Source: Nemertoderma westbladi (lineage: Eukaryota > Xenacoelomorpha > Nemertodermatida > Nemertodermatidae). Taken from it: DNA of 24,265 bases. Under the pieces are notes generated by a model. That model did not search any database and was not told where the DNA came from. It was given only the letters and a program-made list of their open reading frames with translations. A program made the translations under genes and the position numbers. This document shows, one piece after another, positions 8,878-20,113 of the stretch. The stretch spans positions 1-24,265 of the forward strand of contig JAUCBJ010005727.1 in assembly GCA_032718475.1 (NCBI GenBank), in the 5' to 3' direction. Numbering within the stretch: position 1 is the stretch's first letter; every line of letters starts with the position of its first letter.

Positions 8878-8930
8878 AGTACTCTGCGTTGATACCACTG
8901 CTTTAAGCAGTGGTATCAACGCAGAGTACT
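8878..8930. other. Head-to-head synthetic SMART-type primer (library artefact, chimeric join)
   Basis: 8905-8930 begins AAGCAGTGGTATCAACGCAG and ends AGTACT. This is the primer sequence used in SMART cDNA kits and, as I recall, in the PacBio low-input genomic amplification adapter. 8878-8903 is its exact reverse complement, and a single extra T sits between them at 8904. An A precedes the left copy at 8877, which fits T/A ligation of the adapter. Two exact 26-base copies meeting at their outer ends is the structure expected when two amplified inserts are joined. It is not a genomic palindrome. Confidence 0.96.
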
Positions 8931-11900
8931 GGTGTTCCAACTTACATAGTTTGGTGTTCCAACTTACATAGTTTGGTGTTCCAACTTACATCGTTTGGTG
9001 TTCCAACTTACATAGTTTGGTGTTCCAACTTATATCGCTTGGTGTTCCAACTTACATAGTTTGGTGTTCCAACTTACATAGTTTGGTGTTCCAACTTACA
9101 TAGTTTGGTGTTCCAACTTACATAGTTTGGTGTTCCAACTTACATAGTTTGGTGTTCCAACTTACATAGTTTGGTGTTCCAACTTACATAGTTTGGTGTT
9201 CCAACTTACATAGTTTGGTGTTCCAACTTACATACTTTGGTGTTCCAACTTACATAGATTGGTGTTCCAACTTACATAGTTTGGTGTTCCAACTTACATA
9301 GTTTGGTGTTCCAACTTACATAGTTTGGTGTTCCAACTTACATACTTTGGTGTTCCAACTTACATAGATTGGTGTTCCAACTTACATAGATTGGTGTTCC
9401 AACTTACATAGTTTGGTGTTCCAACTTACATAGTTTGGTGTTCCAACTTACATAGTTTGGTGTTCCAACTTACATAGTTTGGTGTTCCAACTTACATAGT
9501 TTGGTGTTCCAACTTACATAGTTTGGTGTTCCAACTTACATAGTTTGGTGTTCCAACTTACATAGTTTGGTGTTCCAACTTACATACTTTGGTGTTCCAA
9601 CTTACATAGTTTGGTGTTCCAACTTACATAGTTTGGTGTTCCAACTTACATAGTTTGGTGTTCCAACTTACATAGTTTGGTGTTCCAACTTACATCGTTT
9701 GGTGTTCCAACTTACATAGTTTGGTGTTCCAACTTACATAGTTTGGTGTTCCAACTTACATAGTTTGGTGTTCCAACTTATATCGCTTGGTGTTCCAACT
9801 TACATAGTTTGGTGTTTCAACTTACATAGTTTGGTGTTCCAACTTACATAGTTTGGTGTTCCAACTTACATAGTTTGGTGTTTCAACTTACATAGTTTGG
9901 TGTTCCAACTTACATCGTTTGGTGTTCCAACTTACATAGTTTGGTGTTCCAACTTACATAGTTTGGTGTTCCAACTTACATCGTTTGGTGTTCCAACTTA
10001 CATAGTTTGGTGTTCCAACTTACATAGTTTGGTGTTCCAACTTACATAGATTGGTGTTCCAACTTACATAGTTTGGTGTTCCAACTTACATAGTTTGGTG
10101 TTCCAACTTACATAGTTTGGTGTTCCAACTTACATACTTTGGTGTTCCAACTTACATAGATTGGTGTTCCAACTTACATACTTTGGTGTTCCAACTTACA
10201 TAGATTGGTGTTCCAACTTACATAGTTTGGTGTTCCAACTTACATAGTTTGGTGTTCCAACTTACATAGTTTGGTGTTCCAACTTACATAGTTTGGTGTT
10301 CCAACTTACATAGTTTGGTGTTCCAACTTACATAGTTTGGTGTTCCAACTTACATAGTTTGGTGTTCCAACTTACATAGTTTGGTGTTCCAACTTACATA
10401 CTTTGGTGTTCCAACTTACATAGATTGGTGTTCCAACTTACATAGTTTGGTGTTCCAACTTACATAGTTTGGTGTTCCAACTTACATAGTTTGGTGTTCC
10501 AACTTACATCGTTTGGTGTTCCAACTTACATAGTTTGGTGTTCCAACTTACATAGTTTGGTGTTCCAACTTACATAGTTTGGTGTTCCAACTTACATCGT
10601 TTGGTGTTCCAACTTACATAGTTTGGTGTTCCAACTTACATAGTTTGGTGTTCCAACTTACATAGTTTGGTGTTCCAACTTACATCGTTTGGTGTTCCAA
10701 CTTACATAGTTTGGTGTTCCAACTTACATAGTTTGGTGTTCCAACTTACATACTTTGGTGTTCCAACTTACATAGTTTGGTGTTCCAACTTATATCGCTT
10801 GCTGTTCCAACTTACATAGTTTGGTGTTCCAACTTACATAGTTTGGTGTTCCAACTTACATAGTTTGGTGTTCCAACTTACATAGTTTGGTGTTCCAACT
10901 TACATAGATTGGTGTTCCAACTTACATCGTTTGGTGTTCCAACTTACATAGTTTGGTGTTCCAACTTATATCGCTTGGTGTTCCAACTTACATAGTTTGG
11001 TGTTTCAACTTACATAGTTTGGTGTTCCAACTTACATAGTTTGGTGTTCCAACTTACATAGTTTGGTGTTCCAACTTACATAGTTTGGTGTTCCAACTTA
11101 CATCGTTTGGTGTTCCAACTTACATAGTTTGGTGTTCCAACTTACATAGTTTGGTGTTCCAACTTACATAGATTGGTGTTCCAACTTACATAGTTTGGTG
11201 TTCCAACTTACATAGTTTGGTGTTCCAACTTACATAGTTTGGTGTTCCAACTTACATACTTTGGTGTTCCAACTTACATAGATTGGTGTTCCAACTTACA
11301 TACTTTGGTGTTCCAACTTACATAGATTGGTGTTCCAACTTACATAGTTTGGTGTTCCAACTTACATAGTTTGGTGTTCCAACTTACATAGTTTGGTGTT
11401 CCAACTTACATAGTTTGGTGTTCCAACTTACATACTTTGGTGTTCCAACTTACATAGATTGGTGTTCCAACTTACATAGTTTGGTGTTCCAACTTACATA
11501 GTTTGGTGTTCCAACTTATATCGCTTGCTGTTCCAACTTACATAGTTTGGTGTTCCAACTTACATAGATTGGTGTTCCAACTTACATACTTTGGTGTTCC
11601 AACTTACATAGATTGGTGTTCCAACTTACATAGATTGGTGTTCCAACTTACATCGTTTGGTGTTCCAACTTACATAGTTTGGTGTTCCAACTTACATCGC
11701 TTGGTGTTCCAACTTACATAGTTTGGTGTTCCAACTTACATAGTTTGGTGTTCCAACTTACATAGTTTGGTGTTCCAACTTACATCGTTTGGTGTTCCAA
11801 CTTACATAGTTTGGTGTTCCAACTTACATACTTTGGTGTTCCAACTTACATAGATTGGTGTTCCAACTTACATAGTTTGGTGTTCCAACTTACATAGTTT

Positions 11901-14900
11901 GGTGTTCCAACTTACATACTTTGGTGTTCCAACTTACATAGTTTGGTGTTCCAACTTACATAGTTTGGTGTTCCAACTTACATAGTTTGGTGTTCCAACT
12001 TACATAGATTGGTGTTCCAACTTACATACTTTGGTGTTCCAACTTACATAGATTGGTGTTCCAACTTACATAGTTTGGTGTTCCAACTTACATAGTTTGG
12101 TGTTCCAACTTACATAGTTTGGTGTTCCAACTTACATAGTTTGGTGTTCCAACTTACATAGTTTGGTGTTCCAACTTACATAGTTTGGTGTTCCAACTTA
12201 CATAGTTTGGTGTTCCAACTTACATACTTTGGTGTTCCAACTTACATAGTTTGGTGTTCCAACTTACATAGTTTGGTGTTCCAACTTACATAGTTTGGTG
12301 TTCCAACTTACATAGTTTGGTGTTCCAACTTACATAGTTTGGTGTTCCAACTTACATAGTTTGGTGTTCCAACTTACATAGTTTGGTGTTCCAACTTACA
12401 TCGTTTGGTGTTCCAACTTACATAGTTTGGTGTTCCAACTTATATCGCTTGGTGTTCCAACTTACATAGTTTGGTGTTCCAACTTACATAGATTGGTGTT
12501 CCAACTTACATAGTTTGGTGTTCCAACTTACATAGTTTGGTGTTCCAACTTACATAGTTTGGTGTTCCAACTTACATCGTTTGGTGTTCCAACTTACATA
12601 GTTTGGTGTTCCAACTTACATAGTTTGGTGTTCCAACTTACATAGTTTGGTGTTCCAACTTACATAGTTTGGTGTTCCAACTTACATAGTTTGGTGTTCC
12701 AACTTACATAGTTTGGTGTTCCAACTTACATAGTTTGGTGTTCCAACTTACATAGTTTGGTGTTCCAACTTACATAGTTTGGTGTTCCAACTTACATAGT
12801 TTGGTGTTCCAACTTACATAGTTTGGTGTTCCAACTTACATAGTTTGGTGTTCCAACTTACATAGTTTGGTGTTCCAACTTACATACTTTGGTGTTCCAA
12901 CTTACATACTTTGGTGTTCCAACTTACATAGATTGGTGTTCCAACTTACATAGTTTGGTGTTCCAACTTACATAGTTTGGTGTTCCAACTTACATAGTTT
13001 GGTGTTCCAACTTACATAGTTTGGTGTTCCAACTTACATAGTTTGGTGTTCCAACTTACATAGTTTGGTGTTCCAACTTACATAGTTTGGTGTTCCAACT
13101 TACATAGTTTGGTGTTCCAACTTACATAGTTTGGTGTTCCAACTTACATAGTTTGGTGGTCCAACTTACATAGTTTGGTGTTCCAACTTACATAGTTTGG
13201 TGTTCCAACTTACATAGTTTGGTGTTCCAACTTACATACTTTGGTGTTCCAACTTACATAGTTTGGTGTTCCAACTTACATAGTTTGGTGTTCCAACTTA
13301 CATAGTTTGGTGTTCCAACTTACATAGTTTGGTGTTCCAACTTACATAGTTTGGTGTTCCAACTTACATAGTTTGGTGTTCCAACTTACATAGTTTGGTG
13401 TTCCAACTTACATAGTTTGGTGTTCCAACTTACATAGTTTGGTGTTCCAACTTACATAGTTTGGTGTTCCAACTTACATAGTTTGGTGTTCCAACTTACA
13501 TAGTTTGGTGTTCCAACTTACATAGTTTGGTGTTCCAACTTACATAGTTTGGTGTTCCAACTTACATACTTTGGTGTTCCAACTTACATAGATTGGTGTT
13601 CCAACTTACATAGTTTGGTGTTCCAACTTACATAGTTTGTGTTCCAACTTACATAGATTGGTGTTCCAACTTACATAGTTTGGTGTTCCAACTTACATAG
13701 TTTGGTGTTCCAACTTACATAGTTTGGTGTTCCAACTTACATCGTTTGGTGTTCCAACTTACATAGTTTGGTGTTCCAACTTACATAATTTGGTGTTCCA
13801 ACTTACATAGTTTGGTGTTCCAACTTACATCGTTTGGTGTTCCAACTTACATAGTTTGGTGTTCCAACTTACATAGTTTGGTGTTCCAACTTACATACTT
13901 TGGTGTTCCGACTTACATAGATTGGTGTTCCAACTTACATAGTTTGGTGTTCCAACTTACATAGTTTGGTGTTCCAACTTACATAGTTTGGTGTTCCAAC
14001 TTACATACTTTGGTGTTCCAACTTACATAGATTGGTGTTCCAACTTACATACTTTGGTGTTCCAACTTACATAGATTGGTGTTCCAACTTACATAGTTTG
14101 GTGTTCCAACTTACATAGTTTGGTGTTCCAACTTACATAGTTTGGTGTTCCAACTTACATCGTTTGGTGTTCCAACTTACATAGTTTGGTGTTCCAACTT
14201 ACATACTTTGGTGTTCCAACTTACATAGATTGGTGTTCCAACTTACATAGTTTGGTGTTCCAACTTACATAGTTTGGTGTTCCAACTTACATACTTTGGT
14301 GTTCCAACTTACATAGATTGGTGTTCCAACTTACATAGTTTGGTGTTCCAACTTACATAGTTTGGTGTTCCAACTTACATACTTTGGTGTTCCAACTTAC
14401 ATAGATTGGTGTTCCAACTTACATAGTTTGGTGTTCCAACTTACATAGTTTGGTGTTCCAACTTACATAGTTTGGTGTTCCAACTTACATAGTTTGGTGT
14501 TCCAACTTACATAGTTTGGTGTTCCAACTTACATACTTTGGTGTTCCAACTTACATAGATTGGTGTTCCAACTTACATAGTTTGGTGTTCCAACTTACAT
14601 CGTTTGGTGTTCCAACTTACATACTTTGGTGTTCCAACTTACATAGATTGGTGTTCCAACTTACATAGTTTGGTGTTCCAACTTACATCGTTTGGTGTTC
14701 CAACTTACATCGTTTGGTGTTCCAACTTACATAGATTGGTGTTCCAACTTACATAGTTTGGTGTTCCAACTTACATCGTTTGGTGTTCCAACTTACATAC
14801 TTTGGTGTTCCAACTTACATAGATTGGTGTTCCAACTTACATACTTTGGTGTTCCAACTTACATCATTTGGTGTTCCAACTTACATAGTTTGGTGTTCCA

Positions 14901-15189
14901 ACTTACATAGTTTGGTGTTCCAACTTACATCGTTTGGTGTTCCAACTTACATAGTTTGGTGTTCCAACTTATATCGCTTGGTGTTCCAACTTACATAGTT
15001 TGGTGTTTCAACTTACATAGTTTGGTGTTCCAACTTACATAGTTTGGTGTTCCAACTTACATAGTTTGGTGTTCCAACTTACATAGTTTGGTGTTCCAAC
15101 TTACATCGTTTGGTGTTCCAACCTACATAGTTTGGTGTTCCAACTTACATAGTTTGGTGTTCCAACTTACATACTTTGGTGTTCCAACT
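8931..15189. repeat. 22-bp satellite array, first block
   Basis: About 284 head-to-tail copies of a 22-bp monomer that starts TTGGTGTTCC and ends ACATAGT. The first 14 or so bases are nearly invariant. Most differences fall in the short segment after ACAT, giving the forms AGTTT (commonest), ACTTT, AGATT, CGTTT and the rarer TATATCGCTT. Scattered single changes include TTTCAAC for TTCCAAC and GGTGGTCC near 13155, and a one-base deletion near 13637 is the only phase shift seen here. The monomer contains the self-complementary TTGG-TGTT-CCAA. Because 22 is not a multiple of 3, a translation cycles through all frames every three monomers, so 72-codon open frames appear wherever every third monomer lacks the usual TAG; they start at TTG and are not genes. 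The left end is the primer junction, so the true array edge is unknown. Confidence 0.97.
15186..15189. repeat. Left copy of the 4-bp target-site duplication (AACT)
   Basis: AACT of the satellite monomer directly precedes the retrotransposon and is repeated at 16680-16683. Joining across the insertion with one AACT restores a normal monomer identical to that at the corresponding uninterrupted site near 22691. Confidence 0.8.
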
Positions 15190-16679
15190 AAAGCTCATCT
15201 ATCCCATCATAGTAGACATGTACCGTACAACAAGAGTCCCACAAGAAATGAAAACAAATAAGTTGGTGCCAGTCCCCAAGAAGGGCAACCTAACACTCTA
15301 TGGTTCTTTTCGGGGAATCTCATTGATCTCGATTGCTGCAAAACTATACAATAGAATTCTATTAAATCGCATCAGGGATCCCATTGAGAGACTGCTACGT
15401 GGAAATCAGAATGGGTTCCGTAAAGGTCGTGGGACCATGGAGCCCATTTTGGCACTTAGAAGGATAATTGAAGAGTTATCAAAAAAGAAAGACAGGCATC
15501 TGGCTGTTATCTTTGTTGACTTCTTCAAGGCCTTTGATTCAGTCTCTCGCTCACGTATGTTCAGCATACTTTCATTATATGGGATTCCTGATGAAATTAT
15601 TGCAGCAATCAGATCAGTATACGATGGTTCGACAACATTTGTGTCTACTGTTGACGGTGACACAGAACCATTTGAAGTGTTATGGGGCGTACTCCAAGGA
15701 GACACACTTGCACCATTCTTGTTCATTATTGTGGTTGACTATGTTCTACGCATGTCCTTAGATCATCATAATGATGATGGGGTGATGATAACTCCACCTA
15801 CTGGCTCCAGAAGTCGAGGAAATCCTGCCAAGTACCTAACTGATCTAGACTTTGCTGATGACTTAGGAGTACTCTCAGAATCATTAGAGGGAGCCCAACG
15901 GCTCCTCAGCTCATTAGAACATGCTGCTTCTAGTGTTGGTCTTTTTATTAACTCCAGAAAGACCAAAATTCTGACAGTTAACTTTGAAAGTCCTCAGCAA
16001 GTCTCTGATCGGATGAGCATAAGCTCAAAGGATGGTATACTTGAGCATGTGGACGACTTCTGTTACCTGGGATCATGGATCCGGAAGTCAGGTGAGGACC
16101 TTCGAATACGTAAGGGAAAGGCATGGGCAGCTTTGAATAGGCTTTCCAGGATTTGGAAGTCACCTAGAATTAATCGGAAACTTAAGGTCCGATTATTTAG
16201 AGCAGCAGTAGTTCCAGTACTCCTCTACGGGAGTCCATGCTGGGCTCTAACTGCTGAGGACACCAAATCTCTGGATGGCACATTCACAAGAATGCTACGC
16301 CGGGTACATTGTGTCAAGTACAATGCACACATCTCCAACCAGACACTATATAACATTGGAGGTGTCTCATTGGTTCCCCCAAGCTTGACACTAGAACAAA
16401 ATCGCCTCCGCTTTGCAGGACATTGCTTTCGCCGTGAGGACCAGCCAGTGCATAATCTTGTACTTTGGCAGCCTCATGGAGTGAATAAGCATGGTGGACA
16501 GCCCATGACTTTCTTGAGACGCATCTTAAAGGACACTGGCCTTAAAGATGCGGATGATCTAGCAAATGTCATGGGTGATAGGGAGTTGTGGCGGTGCAAT
16601 TTTGTTGACAAGCCGGCACAGCATTCTTAAAAATGCAGCTGCAATGCAGCATGCCGATCCTAGTAGTAGTAGTAGTAGT
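15190..16679 (+). mobile_element. 5'-truncated RTE-like non-LTR retrotransposon inserted in the satellite
   Basis: A 1490-bp body runs from mid-ORF to a 3' tail of six TAG repeats (16661 onward). It is flanked by AACT duplicated from the satellite. The 5' truncation, short 3' repeat tail and small target-site duplication fit target-primed reverse transcription. The upstream endonuclease domain and the 5' part of the ORF are missing. The RT sequence and the tail of short tandem repeats fit the RTE group; I place it there from motif resemblance only. Confidence 0.88.
15191..16630 (+). CDS. Partial retrotransposon reverse transcriptase (lacks N-terminal endonuclease)
   Basis: About 479 codons of element-derived protein are open up to the TAA at 16628-16630. 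The few in-frame codons before 15191 are satellite, and no ATG lies at the junction. Counting residue 6 as the first element codon, visible motifs are FRGISLIS (45-52), QNGFRKGRG (78-86), catalytic motif A FVDFFKAFD (113-121, Asp115), QGDTLAP (174-180), and catalytic motif C FADD (226-229). These are followed by a thumb and a C-terminal region with RLRFAGHCFRRED (410-422) and a DRELWR (468-473) typical of RTE-like ORFs. The catalytic aspartates are present and there is no internal stop or frameshift, so the insertion is young. The missing endonuclease and promoter make it non-autonomous and probably not expressed. Confidence 0.88.
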   Translation, partial: KLIYPIIVDMYRTTRVPQEMKTNKLVPVPKKGNLTLYGSFRGISLISIAAKLYNRILLNRIRDPIERLLRGNQNGFRKGRGTMEPILALRRIIEELSKKKDRHLAVIFVDFFKAFDSVSRSRMFSILSLYGIPDEIIAAIRSVYDGSTTFVSTVDGDTEPFEVLWGVLQGDTLAPFLFIIVVDYVLRMSLDHHNDDGVMITPPTGSRSRGNPAKYLTDLDFADDLGVLSESLEGAQRLLSSLEHAASSVGLFINSRKTKILTVNFESPQQVSDRMSISSKDGILEHVDDFCYLGSWIRKSGEDLRIRKGKAWAALNRLSRIWKSPRINRKLKVRLFRAAVVPVLLYGSPCWALTAEDTKSLDGTFTRMLRRVHCVKYNAHISNQTLYNIGGVSLVPPSLTLEQNRLRFAGHCFRREDQPVHNLVLWQPHGVNKHGGQPMTFLRRILKDTGLKDADDLANVMGDRELWRCNFVDKPAQHS

Positions 16680-16683
16680 AACT
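16680..16683. repeat. Right copy of the 4-bp target-site duplication (AACT)
   Basis: AACT follows the TAG-repeat tail and begins the resumed satellite. Because the tail ends in A, the exact boundary could shift by one base. Confidence 0.75.
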
Positions 16684-19600
16684 TACATAGATTGGTGTTC
16701 CAACTTACATAGTTTGGTGTTCCAACTTACATAGTTTGGTGTTCCAACTTACATAGTTTGGTGTTCCAACTTACATACTTTGGTGTTCCAACTTACATAG
16801 ATTGGTGTTCCAACTTACATACTTTGGTGTTCCAACTTACATAGATTGGTGTTCCAACTTACATAGTTTGGTGTTCCAACTTACATAGTTTGGTGTTCCA
16901 ACTTACATAGTTTGGTGTTCCAACTTACATAGTTTGGTGTTCCAACTTACATAGTTTGGTGTTCCAACTTACATAGTTTGGTGTTCCAACTTACATAGTT
17001 TGGTGTTCCAACTTACATACTTTGGTGTTCCAACTTACATAGATTGGTGTTCCAACTTACATAGTTTGGTGTTCCAACTTACATAGTTTGGTGTTCCAAC
17101 TTACATAGTTTGGTGTTCCAACTTACATCGTTTGGTGTTCCAACTTACATAGTTTGGTGTTCCAACTTACATAGTTTGGTGTTCCAACTTACATCGTTTG
17201 GTGTTCCAACTTACATAGTTTGGTGTTCCAACTTATATCGCTTGGTGTTCCAACTTACATAGTTTGGTGTTTCAACTTACATAGTTTGGTGTTCCAACTT
17301 ACATAGTTTGGTGTTCCAACTTACATAGTTTGGTGTTTCAACTTACATAGTTTGGTGTTCCAACTTACATCGTTTGGTGTTCCAACTTACATAGTTTGGT
17401 GTTCCAACTTACATAGTTTGGTGTTCCAACTTACATCGTTTGGTGTTCCAACTTACATAGTTTGGTGTTCCAACTTACATAGTTTGGTGTTCCAACTTAC
17501 ATACTTTGGTGTTCCAACTTACATAGATTGGTGTTCCAACTTACATAGTTTGGTGTTCCAACTTACATAGTTTGGTGTTCCAACTTACATAGTTTGGTGT
17601 TCCAACTTACATACTTTGGTGTTCCAACTTACATAGATTGGTGTTCCAACTTACATACTTTGGTGTTCCAACTTACATAGATTGGTGTTCCAACTTACAT
17701 AGTTTGGTGTTCCAACTTACATAGTTTGGTGTTCCAACTTACATAGTTTGGTGTTCCAACTTACATAGTTTGGTGTTACAACTTACATAGTTTGGTGTTC
17801 CAACTTACATAGTTTGGTGTTCCAACTTACATAGTTTGGTGTTCCAACTTACATAGTTTGGTGTTCCAACTTACATACTTTGGTGTTCCAACTTACATAG
17901 ATTGGTGTTCCAACTTACATAGTTTGGTGTTCCAACTTACATAGTTTGGTGTTCCAACTTACATAGCTTGGTGTTCCAACTTACATCGTTTGGTGTTCCA
18001 ACTTACATAGTTTGGTGTTCCAACTTACATAGTTTGGTGTTCCAACTTACATAGTTTGGTGTTCCAACTTACATCGTTTGGTGTTCCAACTTACATAGTT
18101 TGGTGTTCCAACTTACATAGTTTGGTGTTCCAACTTACATAGTTTGGTGTTCCAACTTACATCGTTTGGTGTTCCAACTTACATAGTTTGGTGTTCCAAC
18201 TTACATAGTTTGGTGTTCCAACTTACATACTTTGGTGTTCCAACTTACATAGATTGGTGTTCCAACTTACATAGTTTGGTGTTCCAACTTACATAGTTTG
18301 GTGTTCCAACTTACATACTTTGGTGTTCCAACTTACATAGATTGGTGTTCCAACTTACATACTTTGGTGTTCCAACTTACATCGTTTGGTGTTCCAACTT
18401 ACATAGTTTGGTGTTCCAACTTACATAGTTTGGTGTTCCAACTTACATCGTTTGGTGTTCCAACTTACATAGTTTGGTGTTCCAACTTATATCGCTTGCT
18501 GTTCCAACTTACATAGTTTGGTGTTCCAACTTACATAGTTTGGTGTTCCAACTTACATAGTTTGGTGTTCCAACTTACATAGTTTGGTGTTCCAACTTAC
18601 ATAGATTGGTGTTCCAACTTACATCGTTTGGTGTTCCAACTTACATAGTTTGGTGTTCCAACTTATATCGCTTGGTGTTCCAACTTACATAGTTTGGTGT
18701 TTCAACTTACATAGTTTGGTGTTCCAACTTACATAGTTTGGTGTTCCAACTTACATAGTTTGGTGTTCCAACTTACATAGTTTGGTGTTCCAACTTACAT
18801 CGTTTGGTGTTCCAACTTACATAGTTTGGTGTTCCAACTTACATAGTTTGGTGTTCCAACTTACATACTTTGGTGTTCCAACTTACATAGATTGGTGTTC
18901 CAACTTACATAGTTTGGTGTTCCAACTTACATAGTTTGGTGTTCCAACTTACATAGTTTGGTGTTCCAACTTACATAGTTTGGTGTTCCAACTTACATAG
19001 TTTGGTGTTCCAACTTACATAGTTTGGTGTTCCAACTTACATAGATTGGTGTTCCAACTTACATACTTTGGTGTTCCAACTTACATAGATTGGTGTTCCA
19101 ACTTACATAGTTTGGTGTTCCAACTTACATAGTTTGGTGTTCCAACTTACATAGTTTGGTGTTCCAACTTACATCGTTTGGTGTTCCAACTTACATAGTT
19201 TGGTGTTCCAACTTACATAGTTTGGTGTTCCAACTTACATCGTTTGGTGTTCCAACTTACATAGTTTGGTGTTCCAACTTACATAGCTTGGTGTTCCAAC
19301 TTACATAGTTTGGTGTTCCAACTTACATAGTTTGGTGTTCCAACTTACATAGTTTGGTGTTCCAACTTACATAGTTTGGTGTTCCAACTTACATAGTTTG
19401 GTGTTCCAACTTACATCGTTTGGTGTTCCAACTTACATAGTTTGGTGTTCCAACTTACATAGTTTGGTGTTCCAACTTACATAGTTTGGTGTTCCAACTT
19501 ACATAGTTTGGTGTTCCAACTTACATAGTTTGGTGTTCCAACTTACATACTTTGGTGTTCCAACTTACATAGATTGGTGTTCCAACTTACATAGTTTGGT

Positions 19601-20113
19601 GTTCCAACTTACATAGTTTGGTGTTCCAACTTACATAGTTTGGTGTTCCAACTTACATACTTTGGTGTTCCAACTTACATAGATTGGTGTTCCAACTTAC
19701 ATACTTTGGTGTTCCAACTTACATAGATTGGTGTTCCAACTTACATAGTTTGGTGTTCCAACTTACATAGTTTGGTGTTCCAACTTACATAGTTTGGTGT
19801 TCCAACTTACATAGTTTGGTGTTCCAACTTACATAGTTTGGTGTTCCAACTTACATAGTTTGGTGTTCCAACTTACATAGTTTGGTGTTCCAACTTACAT
19901 AGTTTGGTGTTCCAACTTACATACTTTGGTGTTCCAACTTACATAGATTGGTGTTCCAACTTACATAGTTTGGTGTTCCAACTTACATAGTTTGGTGTTC
20001 CAACTTACATAGTTTGGTGTTCCAACTTACATCGTTTGGTGTTCCAACTTACATAGTTTGGTGTTCCAACTTACATAGTTTGGTGTTCCAACTTACATAG
20101 TTTGGTGTTCCAA

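Larger units (their letters stand above)
12571..18254. repeat. Higher-order repeat segment, copy interrupted by the retrotransposon
   Basis: Leaving out the 1494 bp added by the insertion, the order of monomer variants here matches 20114-24265, including private markers: GGTGGTCC (13155 and 20676), ACATAATTTGG (13786 and 21291) and TTCCGACTT (13910 and 21415). The offset is 7543 at the start, 7521 in the middle and 7505 before the insertion, and 6011 after it. The steps are explained by single-monomer gains or losses, a 1-base deletion near 13637 and a 5-base insertion near 20801. Confidence 0.88.

Noticed and set aside
8878-8930. Near-perfect 53-bp palindrome as a terminator, origin or mobile-element end
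   Set aside because: Both halves are the exact synthetic SMART-type primer, so a library artefact is the better explanation.
11503-11721. 72-codon open frame in the satellite; similar ones at 14692, 14780, 17352, 18298, 22197, 22285 and 23363
   Set aside because: They start at TTG, not ATG, and simply mark places where every third monomer lacks the usual TAG. The predicted peptide is the 22-bp unit read in its three phases.
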